A stretch of 64,000 nucleotides of DNA from Gammaproteobacteria bacterium (GTDB taxonomy: Bacteria > Pseudomonadota > Gammaproteobacteria > Poriferisulfidales > GCA-002705445), in the NCBI GenBank assembly GCA_029268385.1, contig JAQWPG010000008.1:1-64000 (forward strand), in the 5' to 3' direction. Under the pieces are notes generated by a model. It was not told the origin of the DNA. It ran no database searches and saw only the letters and a list, made by a program, of their open reading frames with translations. The translations under genes and the position numbers were made by a program. Numbering within the stretch: position 1 is the first letter of the stretch; each line of letters starts with the position of its first letter. Below are positions 1 through 9,457 of this stretch, piece by piece.

Positions 1-32
1 GGACGCGGGTTCAATCCCCGCCGCCTCCACCA
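1..32 (+). ncRNA. ssrA: tmRNA (transfer-messenger RNA), 3' end only
   Basis: The first 32 bases match the conserved 3' end of proteobacterial tmRNA: the T-arm with the GGTTCAA loop motif, the closing acceptor strand and an encoded CCA. The rest of the gene, including the tag-peptide region, lies outside the window. tmRNA with SmpB rescues ribosomes stalled on broken messages. A tRNA 3' end is the alternative, but the GGACGCGGGTTCAA start with CCTCCACCA end is characteristic of ssrA. No clear hairpin terminator follows. Confidence 0.85.
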
Positions 33-88
33 TAGACCGTTTTATCGTATTGAATAGAAAAAAATAATATTTATCAGGTATCGTTTTC

Positions 89-1339
89 ATGAAATCAAAA
101 AATATAACCAATATTGCTATTATTGGTGGGGGTGCTAGCGGCATATTTGCTTCGCTAAGATGCGCAGAAATAGCTAAAGAGAACAATATTAAAGCTGATA
201 TAAGAGTTTTTGAATCTTCAAATAAAATACTTAAAAAAGTTAAAATATCTGGGGGCGGCAGGTGTAATGTGACGCATCACAAAAACGACGCAAAAGATTT
301 ATGCTTAAACTATCCTAGAGGTGAAAAGGAAATGCTATCACCTTTTATGACATTCAAAACTACTGATACTGTAAAATGGTTTAGAAGTAGAGGTGTTAAG
401 CTAAAATATGAAGATGATGGTAGAATGTTTCCGATCACCGATGACTCAAAAACTATTATAAATTGCTTTATAGAAGAAGCTGAAAAATACAAAGTTAAAA
501 TAATAACTAAATCAAATATAAAAAACATATCAAAACTTGAGGATGAAAAATTTTCATTACGATTAAATGAAAACAACGAATATATTGCAAATTCAGTATT
601 GATAGCCACTGGCAGCAAGACAAGCGGTTATAAACTAGCCCAATCACTTGGACATACCATTACGGAGCTAGCACCATCACTTTTTACATTTAATATAGAT
701 GATCCAATTATAAAAAATCTCCAAGGAACATCTTTTTTGAATTCTCACTTAACATTGCAAATAAATAACAAAAAACCATTTTATCAAAATGGTCCATTAT
801 TAATTACACATTGGGGCCTTAGTGGCCCGGCATTATTGAAATTATCAGCGTGGTCTGCAAGAGAGATGATGAACTCAAATTATAAAGCAAAAATAATTGT
901 TAATTGGCTTGGAATTAATAGCAAAAAAGACACTGAGGATTTGATATTGGTGATAAAAAAAAGAAATTCAAGAAATAATATATGCAATGCTCACCCAAAA
1001 GATATAACAAAAAGATTTTGGATAGGTTTATTAAAAAAATGCAAAATACCTGAAGATAAAAAATGGGCAGAAATAAGTAACCGCGAAATAGATAATATTA
1101 TAAAAAACTTATTTAACTGCGAGTTAAGTATACATGGTAAAAGTCGTTTTAAGGATGAATTTGTTGAATGTGGCGGCGTTAATTTAAAGGAAATAAATTT
1201 TAGAACTATGGAAAGTAAAATATGCCAAGGGCTATATTTTTCAGGTGAGGTAATAGATGTAGATGGTATTACAGGCGGGTTTAATTTTCAAAATGCATGG
1301 ACAACAGGATGGATTGCTGGAACCAATATGGTTTTATAA
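89..1339 (+). CDS. NAD(P)/FAD-dependent oxidoreductase, HI0933/YhiN (BaiN-like) family
   Basis: A 416-aa flavoprotein of the HI0933 family. The N-terminal Rossmann FAD-binding motif GGGASG is near residue 13. The family signature KISGGGRCNVTH follows at about residues 51-62, a GLSGPALL stretch lies in the middle, and the C-terminal FAD contact GEVIDVDGITGGFNFQNAW completes the fold. Length is normal for the family (about 390-420 aa). The physiological substrate of most members is unknown; some gut homologues reduce bile-acid intermediates, which should not be assumed here. It lies directly downstream of tmRNA on the same strand, with a CAGGT-type ribosome site shortly before the ATG. Confidence 0.88.
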   Translation: MKSKNITNIAIIGGGASGIFASLRCAEIAKENNIKADIRVFESSNKILKKVKISGGGRCNVTHHKNDAKDLCLNYPRGEKEMLSPFMTFKTTDTVKWFRSRGVKLKYEDDGRMFPITDDSKTIINCFIEEAEKYKVKIITKSNIKNISKLEDEKFSLRLNENNEYIANSVLIATGSKTSGYKLAQSLGHTITELAPSLFTFNIDDPIIKNLQGTSFLNSHLTLQINNKKPFYQNGPLLITHWGLSGPALLKLSAWSAREMMNSNYKAKIIVNWLGINSKKDTEDLILVIKKRNSRNNICNAHPKDITKRFWIGLLKKCKIPEDKKWAEISNREIDNIIKNLFNCELSIHGKSRFKDEFVECGGVNLKEINFRTMESKICQGLYFSGEVIDVDGITGGFNFQNAWTTGWIAGTNMVL

Positions 1340-1344
1340 ATAAC

Positions 1345-1740
1345 TTATGTGGTATATTTTATTTTCGACAAAAAGTAGTTTATAGCCATATCTGATGATG
1401 AAAAGAATTTCGAATCTATATACTCATCTTGAACAGTATTGTGAATATAAAATTCCCAGGTAACGATATAATTCTCTGACTCTTCTGGAGAATAATCCTG
1501 AAGAATTAATAAAATTTCTAAATTTTTTTCAATAACGCAAAACTTTATGGCGCATCCTTCTACAGAAAATTCACACTTTTCAATAATAGGATTATTAGCA
1601 TACAACACAATTTTATTCTCAAAATAAGTAATTTTATCTTCAAGATTCTTCACATACATGTTTTTACCTGACTTAGGCGTCGAGGTATATTTTGGTTTAT
1701 TTAACGATTTTTTATAATCTTTAAAATTTATAACACTCAT
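1345..1740 (-). CDS. hypothetical protein, 131 aa
   Basis: I do not recognise a family. The N-terminal 30 residues are basic and rich in Lys, Ser and Thr. After that comes a predicted alpha/beta region with short hydrophobic strands (for example NLEILLILQDY and NYIVTWEFYIHN). No signal peptide or membrane segment is visible. It is convergent with the upstream flavoprotein, ending 5 bp from it, and divergent from the AddB-like gene with an 81-bp gap. Codon use is as AT-rich as the neighbours. It is probably a real gene because it fills the interval exactly and no better reading frame exists there. Confidence 0.6.
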   Translation of the reverse strand: MSVINFKDYKKSLNKPKYTSTPKSGKNMYVKNLEDKITYFENKIVLYANNPIIEKCEFSVEGCAIKFCVIEKNLEILLILQDYSPEESENYIVTWEFYIHNTVQDEYIDSKFFSSSDMAINYFLSKIKYTT

Positions 1741-1821
1741 GATAAAAAAATTATATGGTTTGAAATTAAATGTATAATAACTTTATAGAATACACATGTA
1801 AAACGAACAAAACCTAAAAAA

Positions 1822-4290
1822 ATGGAAAATGTATCAATACTTGAGAATATTATAAAAAATATTAAAGGCAGTAATAATGCAAGAAACGTAGTAATAATAC
1901 CTAAAAATATCTCTAAGGGTTATGTATCAAAAATATTAAAAAATTATAGTGTAAAAAATACAAATATATATAAATTTGATGAGTATATTTTTAAAATTAA
2001 TGAGATAAACTACGAACAATATATTAAGAGTGATCTTTCATATTTAGAAAATGCTTTAACAGAAGCAAACTCTGTTTTTAATAATTATAACTTAACTAAT
2101 GAAACAGAAAATATTTTATCAATAATTCATAAAATTTTTTTTAAAAAAAGTTTATTTCCGCATTTAGAGAGCTTTGATGAGAATATAATTCTTAATAATA
2201 TATCAAAAAATTTTATTTCTTATGAGTCTAAAATTTTTTTAGAAGTCTTAAAAATGTGGCTAAATAAATCAAAAAGCTCAGAAACGTACATAAGTAAATA
2301 TTTAGAATTGCTTTTAAGAAAAGATATTTTTTTTACTGACGCTTATCACCATACAATAAATTTAAACGATTATGAAAATATTGAGATAGACTGGATTACG
2401 AAAAATTTACCCAATAATATCAATTATAAGAATAATAGTTATACAAAAAATATTAATAATGACGACTTTATTCCAAATAGTATAAATTCTTTTAAATCTT
2501 ATAACTTTGAAACACAGGAAGATGAGCTAGAATTTATGCTAAAAGATATTCTAGAAACCCGCGATAGAAACAATGACTGTAAAATAGCACTTATAAATAA
2601 TGACAGGTATTTTGCTAGAAGACTTAGCGCTCTTTTAGAACATAATAAAATTTCTTTTAATGATAATGAGGGCTGGCTTTTATCTACCAGTGCATGTTGT
2701 TCTTATATTAATACAGTAATCAAATACTTTTTAGAATGCAATAATTTGCATAATTTTTATGGTATTTATATGTCGCCTTATTTTAAACCCAATATTGACC
2801 TCAAAGAAAAAGAAGTTTTTTTTCAGAATATAATAAAATATTATAAAAATAATATTAAAGCTCCTTTTGTATTATCAAAAAATTATACCGTAAGTGCTAA
2901 TATAGAAAATATATTTTTCAACATACCTGATATAAACCAGGAATATACATTTTCTGAATTTAAAGAAATTATTGAATCAAAAATTATGTCTTTTGGCTCA
3001 ATGGAAGAAATTCAAAAAGATATTGCGGGAAGTCAGTTTTTAAAAATATTGAAAAATATTAATGAAATATACTTAAATAGTGGTAAAACCTATAGTCTTG
3101 CCACGTGGCATAAAAAGCTAAATAATTATCTAGAAACTAAAACGTTTAAAAATATAAATAATAGTAATATTGACTATATTGATATTAAGCATGCTGCCTT
3201 AAGTAAGTACGATAAAATTTATATAAATTCAATGTCTAGTAAAAATTTCCCAAAAAAAATAATTAATAATTTTTCAATAAATAAAATTTTGTACTCTGAT
3301 TTATCAATAAATGCTAACGAGGATTTTCTTGAGGATATTTATGATTTCTTAAATTTAGTAAAAAATACAAAACAAATAATAATATCTTTTCATGCCTCAG
3401 ATGATCAAGATGTTTATGTAAAAAGTAAATTTAAATTATTTATAGATCATTATCTCAAGAAGAATAAAAATTTATTTGAAACTAGTGAAAAAATAATTCA
3501 AAAATCAATTGACGTAAAGAAAATTAATTTGCAATTAAATGATAGTTTTTTAAATCTCACATATAGAGATATTGAAAATTATAACTTTTGCCGCTATTGC
3601 TTTTATCTAAACAAAACAAAACCAAAGAAAAATTACTCTATTATTGAAAAAAATTATTCAGTTTACGGAAATTTTGTTCACACTGTTCTTGCAGAAACTG
3701 TTAAGAATATTTCAAATAAGTCAAAATATGATGAAATTTTATGCTATTTAGAAGATTGTACTAAAAAAAATATTGAGAAATATTTTCATGGTAATGTACG
3801 CCCTTTTGAAGTTAATTTATGGTATAAATTATTGCCCACTATTGCAGATTACTTTTATAAAGAAATAGATAAAAAGTATAATTTTATTTCTGAGGGCTGG
3901 ATTTCAAAACAGCTCGATAATGGTATTTCTCTTAATGGAAGGTTTGATCTTAAATACTCAATTGGAAAAGATACTGTTATTGTTGATTATAAAACTGGTG
4001 CAAATATATCATCTAGAGATTCTGTTATATCTGGCGAGTCATTGCAATTGCCCTTTTATACACTCATAGATAATACTATTACTATGGCAAATTATCTTCT
4101 AATAAACACGTCAAAAAATTCTATTAATAATATTACATATTCATCTGATAAGCTTAACGATGCAAGAACTATAATTTTAGAAACTTGTAATAAAATATAT
4201 TCTCATATTAACAATAAAAAATATTTATCTTTTATAAATAGTCAAAATGGATGCGAGATTTGTGGTTTTAAAGAAATTAACAATAATTAA
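1822..4290 (+). CDS. AddB/RecB-like PD-(D/E)XK nuclease, double-strand break repair type
   Basis: An 822-aa protein with a C-terminal RecB-family nuclease domain. H620, D709, D722 and K724 reproduce the RecB catalytic set; the D-to-D spacing of 13 and the DxK pair equal those of E. coli RecB (D1067, D1080, K1082). A CxxC pair at 590/593 and another at 811/814 bracket the domain and could bind an Fe-S cluster, as in AddB and Cas4, although the spacing differs from classical AddB. The first 550 residues look like a degenerate helicase-like region with no Walker A motif, as in alphaproteobacterial-type AddB. Such proteins normally work with AddA, but the next gene is convergent and unrelated. 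Confidence 0.8.
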   Translation: MENVSILENIIKNIKGSNNARNVVIIPKNISKGYVSKILKNYSVKNTNIYKFDEYIFKINEINYEQYIKSDLSYLENALTEANSVFNNYNLTNETENILSIIHKIFFKKSLFPHLESFDENIILNNISKNFISYESKIFLEVLKMWLNKSKSSETYISKYLELLLRKDIFFTDAYHHTINLNDYENIEIDWITKNLPNNINYKNNSYTKNINNDDFIPNSINSFKSYNFETQEDELEFMLKDILETRDRNNDCKIALINNDRYFARRLSALLEHNKISFNDNEGWLLSTSACCSYINTVIKYFLECNNLHNFYGIYMSPYFKPNIDLKEKEVFFQNIIKYYKNNIKAPFVLSKNYTVSANIENIFFNIPDINQEYTFSEFKEIIESKIMSFGSMEEIQKDIAGSQFLKILKNINEIYLNSGKTYSLATWHKKLNNYLETKTFKNINNSNIDYIDIKHAALSKYDKIYINSMSSKNFPKKIINNFSINKILYSDLSINANEDFLEDIYDFLNLVKNTKQIIISFHASDDQDVYVKSKFKLFIDHYLKKNKNLFETSEKIIQKSIDVKKINLQLNDSFLNLTYRDIENYNFCRYCFYLNKTKPKKNYSIIEKNYSVYGNFVHTVLAETVKNISNKSKYDEILCYLEDCTKKNIEKYFHGNVRPFEVNLWYKLLPTIADYFYKEIDKKYNFISEGWISKQLDNGISLNGRFDLKYSIGKDTVIVDYKTGANISSRDSVISGESLQLPFYTLIDNTITMANYLLINTSKNSINNITYSSDKLNDARTIILETCNKIYSHINNKKYLSFINSQNGCEICGFKEINNN

Positions 4291-4296
4291 TAATAA

Positions 4297-4500
4297 TCAT
4301 ACGCTATATATTAATACCAATTTAACAAAATTGTACAAGAGTATTATAAATAATATGGTTGTAATAATTCCAATAATAATGAATTGTGCAGGGCTGCCAG
4401 ACTTAAAATCACGGACTCTATTTTTATTTGACTGAATACCAATAAAGCTTGAAAGTATACTTAAAGTTACTTTCAATAAATTTGGGGTTTTGTTAGACAT
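4297..4500 (-). CDS. DUF2970 family small membrane protein
   Basis: A 67-aa protein matching the DUF2970 pattern: an amphipathic start (LLKVTLSILSSFIGIQS), the basic NKNRVRDF segment, GSPAQFIIIG, and then one long transmembrane helix to the C-terminus. I take the start at ATG 4500, which overlaps the rimI stop by 8 bp. The longer reading to 4533 would lie within rimI and adds nothing conserved. The family is widespread in Gamma- and Betaproteobacteria and has no known function. It is the last gene of the minus-strand block and converges with the nuclease gene. Confidence 0.8.
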   Translation of the reverse strand: MSNKTPNLLKVTLSILSSFIGIQSNKNRVRDFKSGSPAQFIIIGIITTILFIILLYNFVKLVLIYSV

Positions 4501-4957
4501 TTTTAGCCAGCATAATTGCATCTTCATAACCATTCGGGGCTGGGTAATAATTTTTTCTTATTCCAACCTCGTTATAGCCTTCAGAGTAATAAAGTTTTAA
4601 AGCAGCATTATTACTTGGTCTACATTCAAGAAATAATAGTTTGCAGTTAATAGCAATAGCTTCTTTTTGAAGACCGTCTAATAACAATCTTCCATATCCA
4701 TGACCCCTGTAACTATCTTTAATACAAAGATTCATAATATGACATTCGTCCTGAACAATTGAGCTAATAACGTAACCAATAAGATTATTATCAACAACTA
4801 GAACTTTGCATAGATAATTATGGTTAATACAGTCATGAAATATTTTTTCAGACCAAGGGTAATCATAAGAAGTATTTTCAATATCAACAATATCGTTGAT
4901 ATGAATTTTTTCCATATCAATAAACTTAGAATTTAATGAACTTTGTAGACTACTCAT
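4493..4957 (-). CDS. rimI: ribosomal protein bS18-alanine N-acetyltransferase (GNAT family)
   Basis: A 154-aa GNAT acetyltransferase. Hallmarks of RimI are the YPWS motif near residue 34, the acetyl-CoA loop RGHGYGRLLL at about 84-93, and the C-terminal ECRPSNNAALKLYYSEGY followed by RKNYYP. RimI acetylates the N-terminal alanine of ribosomal protein S18. It overlaps the upstream holD candidate and the downstream DUF2970 gene by 8 bp each, so translational coupling is likely. The holD-rimI pairing is the same as in E. coli. Confidence 0.93.
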   Translation of the reverse strand: MSSLQSSLNSKFIDMEKIHINDIVDIENTSYDYPWSEKIFHDCINHNYLCKVLVVDNNLIGYVISSIVQDECHIMNLCIKDSYRGHGYGRLLLDGLQKEAIAINCKLLFLECRPSNNAALKLYYSEGYNEVGIRKNYYPAPNGYEDAIMLAKNV

Positions 4958-5417
4958 AACTTTTAATATATAAAAAATTTTTCCATAATAATTTTTTTAT
5001 TTTGTCCGTAATATTTTCTGAAACCATAAAAGTGTTAAATGTATAAATATTATTTTTAACTACTCTGCTGTATTTTTCTTTATATTCTTCGCCTTGAATA
5101 ATATTTTTAATGTCATCATTGCAAATAATCAAATAAATATTTCTAATATTATCTGAATCTATCGAAGCATCTAACTCAATAAGGTTATTATAATCTAAAA
5201 AATCTATATTAATATTCTCTAATGAATTCTTTACTGCAGTAATAAAATTTTTAAATATTTCCTTATGCTTGTCGTTAAGAGTATCCTGAATAATAATATT
5301 TTTATGTATTTTTAAATCCTTATCAGTTTCTGATACTAATTTATTTTTTTTAACCCAAAGGTCTATCCCTAAATACCCTAAACTTTTTAAATTAACTGAA
5401 TATTTTTCTTTAGACAT
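4950..5417 (-). CDS. holD: candidate DNA polymerase III psi subunit (HolD-like), highly diverged
   Basis: A 155-aa protein of low complexity with no obvious strong domain. Two pieces of evidence point to HolD. First, it lies immediately upstream of rimI, as holD does in E. coli. Second, its ends resemble HolD: an N-terminal '[15 protein letters not shown]' segment like the psi peptide that contacts chi, and a C-terminal 'LLWKNFLYI' like the LWQQI segment of E. coli psi. Psi links chi to the clamp loader and so to SSB-coated DNA. The middle part is too diverged to align by eye, so this remains inference. An unrelated hypothetical is the alternative. Confidence 0.5.
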   Translation of the reverse strand: MSKEKYSVNLKSLGYLGIDLWVKKNKLVSETDKDLKIHKNIIIQDTLNDKHKEIFKNFITAVKNSLENINIDFLDYNNLIELDASIDSDNIRNIYLIICNDDIKNIIQGEEYKEKYSRVVKNNIYTFNTFMVSENITDKIKKLLWKNFLYIKSYE

Positions 5418-6963
5418 GGTCTAGTTGAGGATGCAATATGTTTGATTTATTACTTAATTTATTTATTGCATCAAGGTATGCTTTTGCTGAAGCAATAACA
5501 ATGTCTGTATCTGATCCAATTCCATTAACTATTATGCCATTTTTTTCAATTCTTACTGTTACTTCACCTAATGAATCTGTTCCATCAGTTATATTATTTA
5601 CAGAATATAATTGTAGTACAGACTCACTATTAACAATTTTTTCTATGGCTTTGAATGCTGCATCTACAGGACCTCCGCCATTAGACTCACTCTCAAAACA
5701 TTTTTTATTTTTTTCTAGCACAACTATTGAATGAGGGTCTGATTTTGAGTCACTTATTGATCGTATACTTGATAAACTGTAAAAAGAAATATTGTCGTCA
5801 GCCGAAGTATTTGATATCAAAGCATGAAGATCGTCATCGTATATTTCATGTTTAATGTCAGCTAAATTTTTAAATTTTTCGAATAATGAGTTTAGCTCAC
5901 CAGAATCTTTAATTTCATAACCAATCTCAGAAAATCTAGTTTTTAACGCATTTCGTCCTGAATGCTTTCCTAGAACCAATTTATTTTCCAACCAGCCGAC
6001 ATCTTGAGCTTTCATTATTTCATAAGTCTCTCGGTGCTTCAAAACTCCGTCTTGATGAATCCCAGATTCATGAGCAAAAGCATTAGCCCCAACGATTGCT
6101 TTATTTGGCTGAACTGGAAAACCTGTAATACTTGATACCAATTTAGAAGCAGGGACAATATGTTTTGTGTCTATACGTGTGTCGCATGAAAAAATATCCT
6201 GTCTCGTTTTCACAGTCATCACAACTTCCTCTAATGAAGCGTTACCTGCCCTTTCACCCAACCCATTTATTGTACATTCAACTTGTCTCGCGCCATTCAT
6301 TACTGCTGATAAAGAATTTGCGACTGCTAAACCAAGATCATTATGACAGTGAACAGAAAAAATAGCCTTATCTGAGTTTGGGATATTTTCAATTAATTTT
6401 TTTAACAAATCTCCAAACTGGGAGGGAATATTATAGCCGACTGTATCTGGAATATTAATTGTATTTGCTCCAGCACTTATAGCTTTTTCAATTATTTTTG
6501 ATAGGAAATCAAAATCTGAACGACCAGCATCTTCTGGAGAAAACTCTATATTATCTGTGTATTTTTTTATTCTGTTGATTGATTTTACAGCTTGGTTTAT
6601 GACCTCGTCCTTAGTCATATTTAACTTTTTTTGCATGTGTATTTCAGAAGTTGCTATAAATGTATGTATTCTAGAACTTTGAGCTGGCTTAATAGCTTCC
6701 CCTGCAGCATCGATATCCTTGTCGATTGCTCGTGCAAGAGCACATATAGTACTATTTTTAATGTTTGAAGATATATTAAATACTGCATCAAAATCACCTT
6801 TACTAGCAATTGGAAAACCCGCTTCAATTACATCAACATTAAGTTTTTCTAATACTTTTGCTATTCTTAATTTTTCAGACACGTTCATTGACGCGCCTGG
6901 GCTTTGCTCACCATCCCTAAGAGTTGTATCAAATATTACAAGTTTATCTTTTTTATTATACAT
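5410..6963 (-). CDS. leuA: 2-isopropylmalate synthase
   Basis: A 517-aa enzyme for the first committed step of leucine synthesis: acetyl-CoA plus 2-oxoisovalerate gives 2-isopropylmalate. The TIM-barrel signatures are present: [12 protein letters not shown] at the N-terminus, [14 protein letters not shown] with the metal-binding His pair, and [15 protein letters not shown]. The C-terminal third is the LeuA regulatory domain ([12 protein letters not shown]), which usually gives leucine feedback. I choose ATG 6963 because it leaves the normal length and overlaps the pssA stop by 8 bp; the upstream extension to 6993 runs inside pssA. It follows the ilv-pssA genes on the same strand. Confidence 0.96.
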   Translation of the reverse strand: MYNKKDKLVIFDTTLRDGEQSPGASMNVSEKLRIAKVLEKLNVDVIEAGFPIASKGDFDAVFNISSNIKNSTICALARAIDKDIDAAGEAIKPAQSSRIHTFIATSEIHMQKKLNMTKDEVINQAVKSINRIKKYTDNIEFSPEDAGRSDFDFLSKIIEKAISAGANTINIPDTVGYNIPSQFGDLLKKLIENIPNSDKAIFSVHCHNDLGLAVANSLSAVMNGARQVECTINGLGERAGNASLEEVVMTVKTRQDIFSCDTRIDTKHIVPASKLVSSITGFPVQPNKAIVGANAFAHESGIHQDGVLKHRETYEIMKAQDVGWLENKLVLGKHSGRNALKTRFSEIGYEIKDSGELNSLFEKFKNLADIKHEIYDDDLHALISNTSADDNISFYSLSSIRSISDSKSDPHSIVVLEKNKKCFESESNGGGPVDAAFKAIEKIVNSESVLQLYSVNNITDGTDSLGEVTVRIEKNGIIVNGIGSDTDIVIASAKAYLDAINKLSNKSNILHPQLDHV

Positions 6964-7711
6964 ATTTATCTTTATTGTCTTCGCTGTATGCATTATTTCT
7001 TTTTTTAAATTGTCTAAAGATATTCATTATTAATCCGGAGATAGAATAAATAACAGCAAGCAATAATAAAACTAATGGTGGATTTATCAAAGTTACAAGT
7101 AATAAAAAAATTATAAAAAGCAACCAGTAAAATTTAATTCTTTCATTATCTCCAATATTTTTAAAGCTAAAATATGAAAATTTGCTAATCATTAAAAATG
7201 ATATTAATAATGTAATAAAAACTGTTACTTCTTTGTGTAGAGATAGATCGAAATCAAATTTGCTAAACACAATAAAAGAAAGTGTAACTAATACAGCTCC
7301 AAGTGGACATGGAAGACCAATAAAGAAATCGTTACTTTTAGAAACATTAAAACGAGCAAGTCTTAACAGTACGGACACTAAATACAAAGATGATATAATA
7401 ACTCCGAGCTCTAACCAAGAATTTATAAGAAAGTTTACATCTTTTAAAAACCATTGATATAAGAAAATAGATGGAGCTACTCCAAAGGAGACTACATCTG
7501 CCAAACTGTCATATTGAGCACCAAAATCACTGGTTGTTTTTGTGATTCTTGCAACCCTTCCATCAAGACCATCTAAAATGAAGGAAGCTAAGATCAGGTT
7601 TGCAGCTATTGCAAGATTTCCACCAAAAGAATATATAATTGAAACAAAACCACACAATACTGATCCGGTAGTCAATAAGTTTGGTATTAAATAAATTTTA
7701 TTTCTTATCAT
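6956..7711 (-). CDS. pssA: CDP-diacylglycerol--serine O-phosphatidyltransferase
   Basis: A 251-aa integral membrane enzyme making phosphatidylserine, the precursor of phosphatidylethanolamine. The CDP-alcohol phosphotransferase motif DGLDGRVAR...[15 protein letters not shown] is at about residues 47-80. Around it are 6-8 hydrophobic helices, and the sequence ends in a basic cytoplasmic tail. This is the type-II PssA found in Pseudomonas-like organisms, in the usual ilvC-pssA-leuA order. A hairpin lies between it and the small ORF upstream, so it may be partly separated from the ilv transcript. Confidence 0.94.
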   Translation of the reverse strand: MIRNKIYLIPNLLTTGSVLCGFVSIIYSFGGNLAIAANLILASFILDGLDGRVARITKTTSDFGAQYDSLADVVSFGVAPSIFLYQWFLKDVNFLINSWLELGVIISSLYLVSVLLRLARFNVSKSNDFFIGLPCPLGAVLVTLSFIVFSKFDFDLSLHKEVTVFITLLISFLMISKFSYFSFKNIGDNERIKFYWLLFIIFLLLVTLINPPLVLLLLAVIYSISGLIMNIFRQFKKRNNAYSEDNKDKYV

Positions 7712-7725
7712 AATTTATAAAAACA

Positions 7726-7758
7726 AACGCCAAGACATGTTTATACATGCTTAGCGTT
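7726..7758 (-). terminator. hairpin with T-rich tail, possible terminator or attenuator between ilvC and pssA
   Basis: On the minus strand AACGC...CATG pairs with CATG...GCGTT (stem about 12 bp with two imperfect positions, short AT loop). A TGTTTTTAT run follows directly. It sits 14 bp before the pssA start, after the 29-aa ORF. It could terminate a fraction of transcripts coming from ilvBNC, or process them. Confidence 0.5.
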
Positions 7759-7774
7759 ATTAAAAAAAATTCTA

Positions 7775-7864
7775 TTACTTTACAAGATTTACTACAAGAT
7801 ATGCTAGAAAAGCATAAAATCCCCAGAAAAGTATAAAATGTAAGATTCCACTATCTAATTTCAT
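7775..7864 (-). CDS. 29-aa single-span membrane miniprotein
   Basis: A short open frame between ilvC and pssA. It starts at ATG 7864 behind a good ribosome site (AAGGAT, 6 bases upstream) and ends in TAA. The predicted product begins MKLDSGILHF and continues as one hydrophobic helix rich in Leu, Phe, Tyr and Trp, ending VNLVK. No family is recognised. It resembles very small subunits or regulators of membrane complexes. Reality is suggested by the ribosome site, the exact fit between ilvC and the hairpin, and the transmembrane character, but 29 codons can arise by chance. Confidence 0.5.
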   Translation of the reverse strand: MKLDSGILHFILFWGFYAFLAYLVVNLVK

Positions 7865-7907
7865 ATTTTTATCCTTATATTAAACACATATTTACTAAAA
7901 TAATATC

Positions 7908-9421
<1,514 letters not shown>

Positions 9422-9457
9422 TCTTTGTTCCAAATATATTTTATATTCACTCAGTTT

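Noticed and set aside
310-618. Open frame antisense to the flavoprotein gene
   Set aside because: Shadow of a strongly recognised gene; low-complexity hydrophobic product and no ribosome site.
5438-5734. 98-aa plus-strand frame in leuA
   Set aside because: Antisense to the LeuA regulatory domain; the antisense product has no known features.
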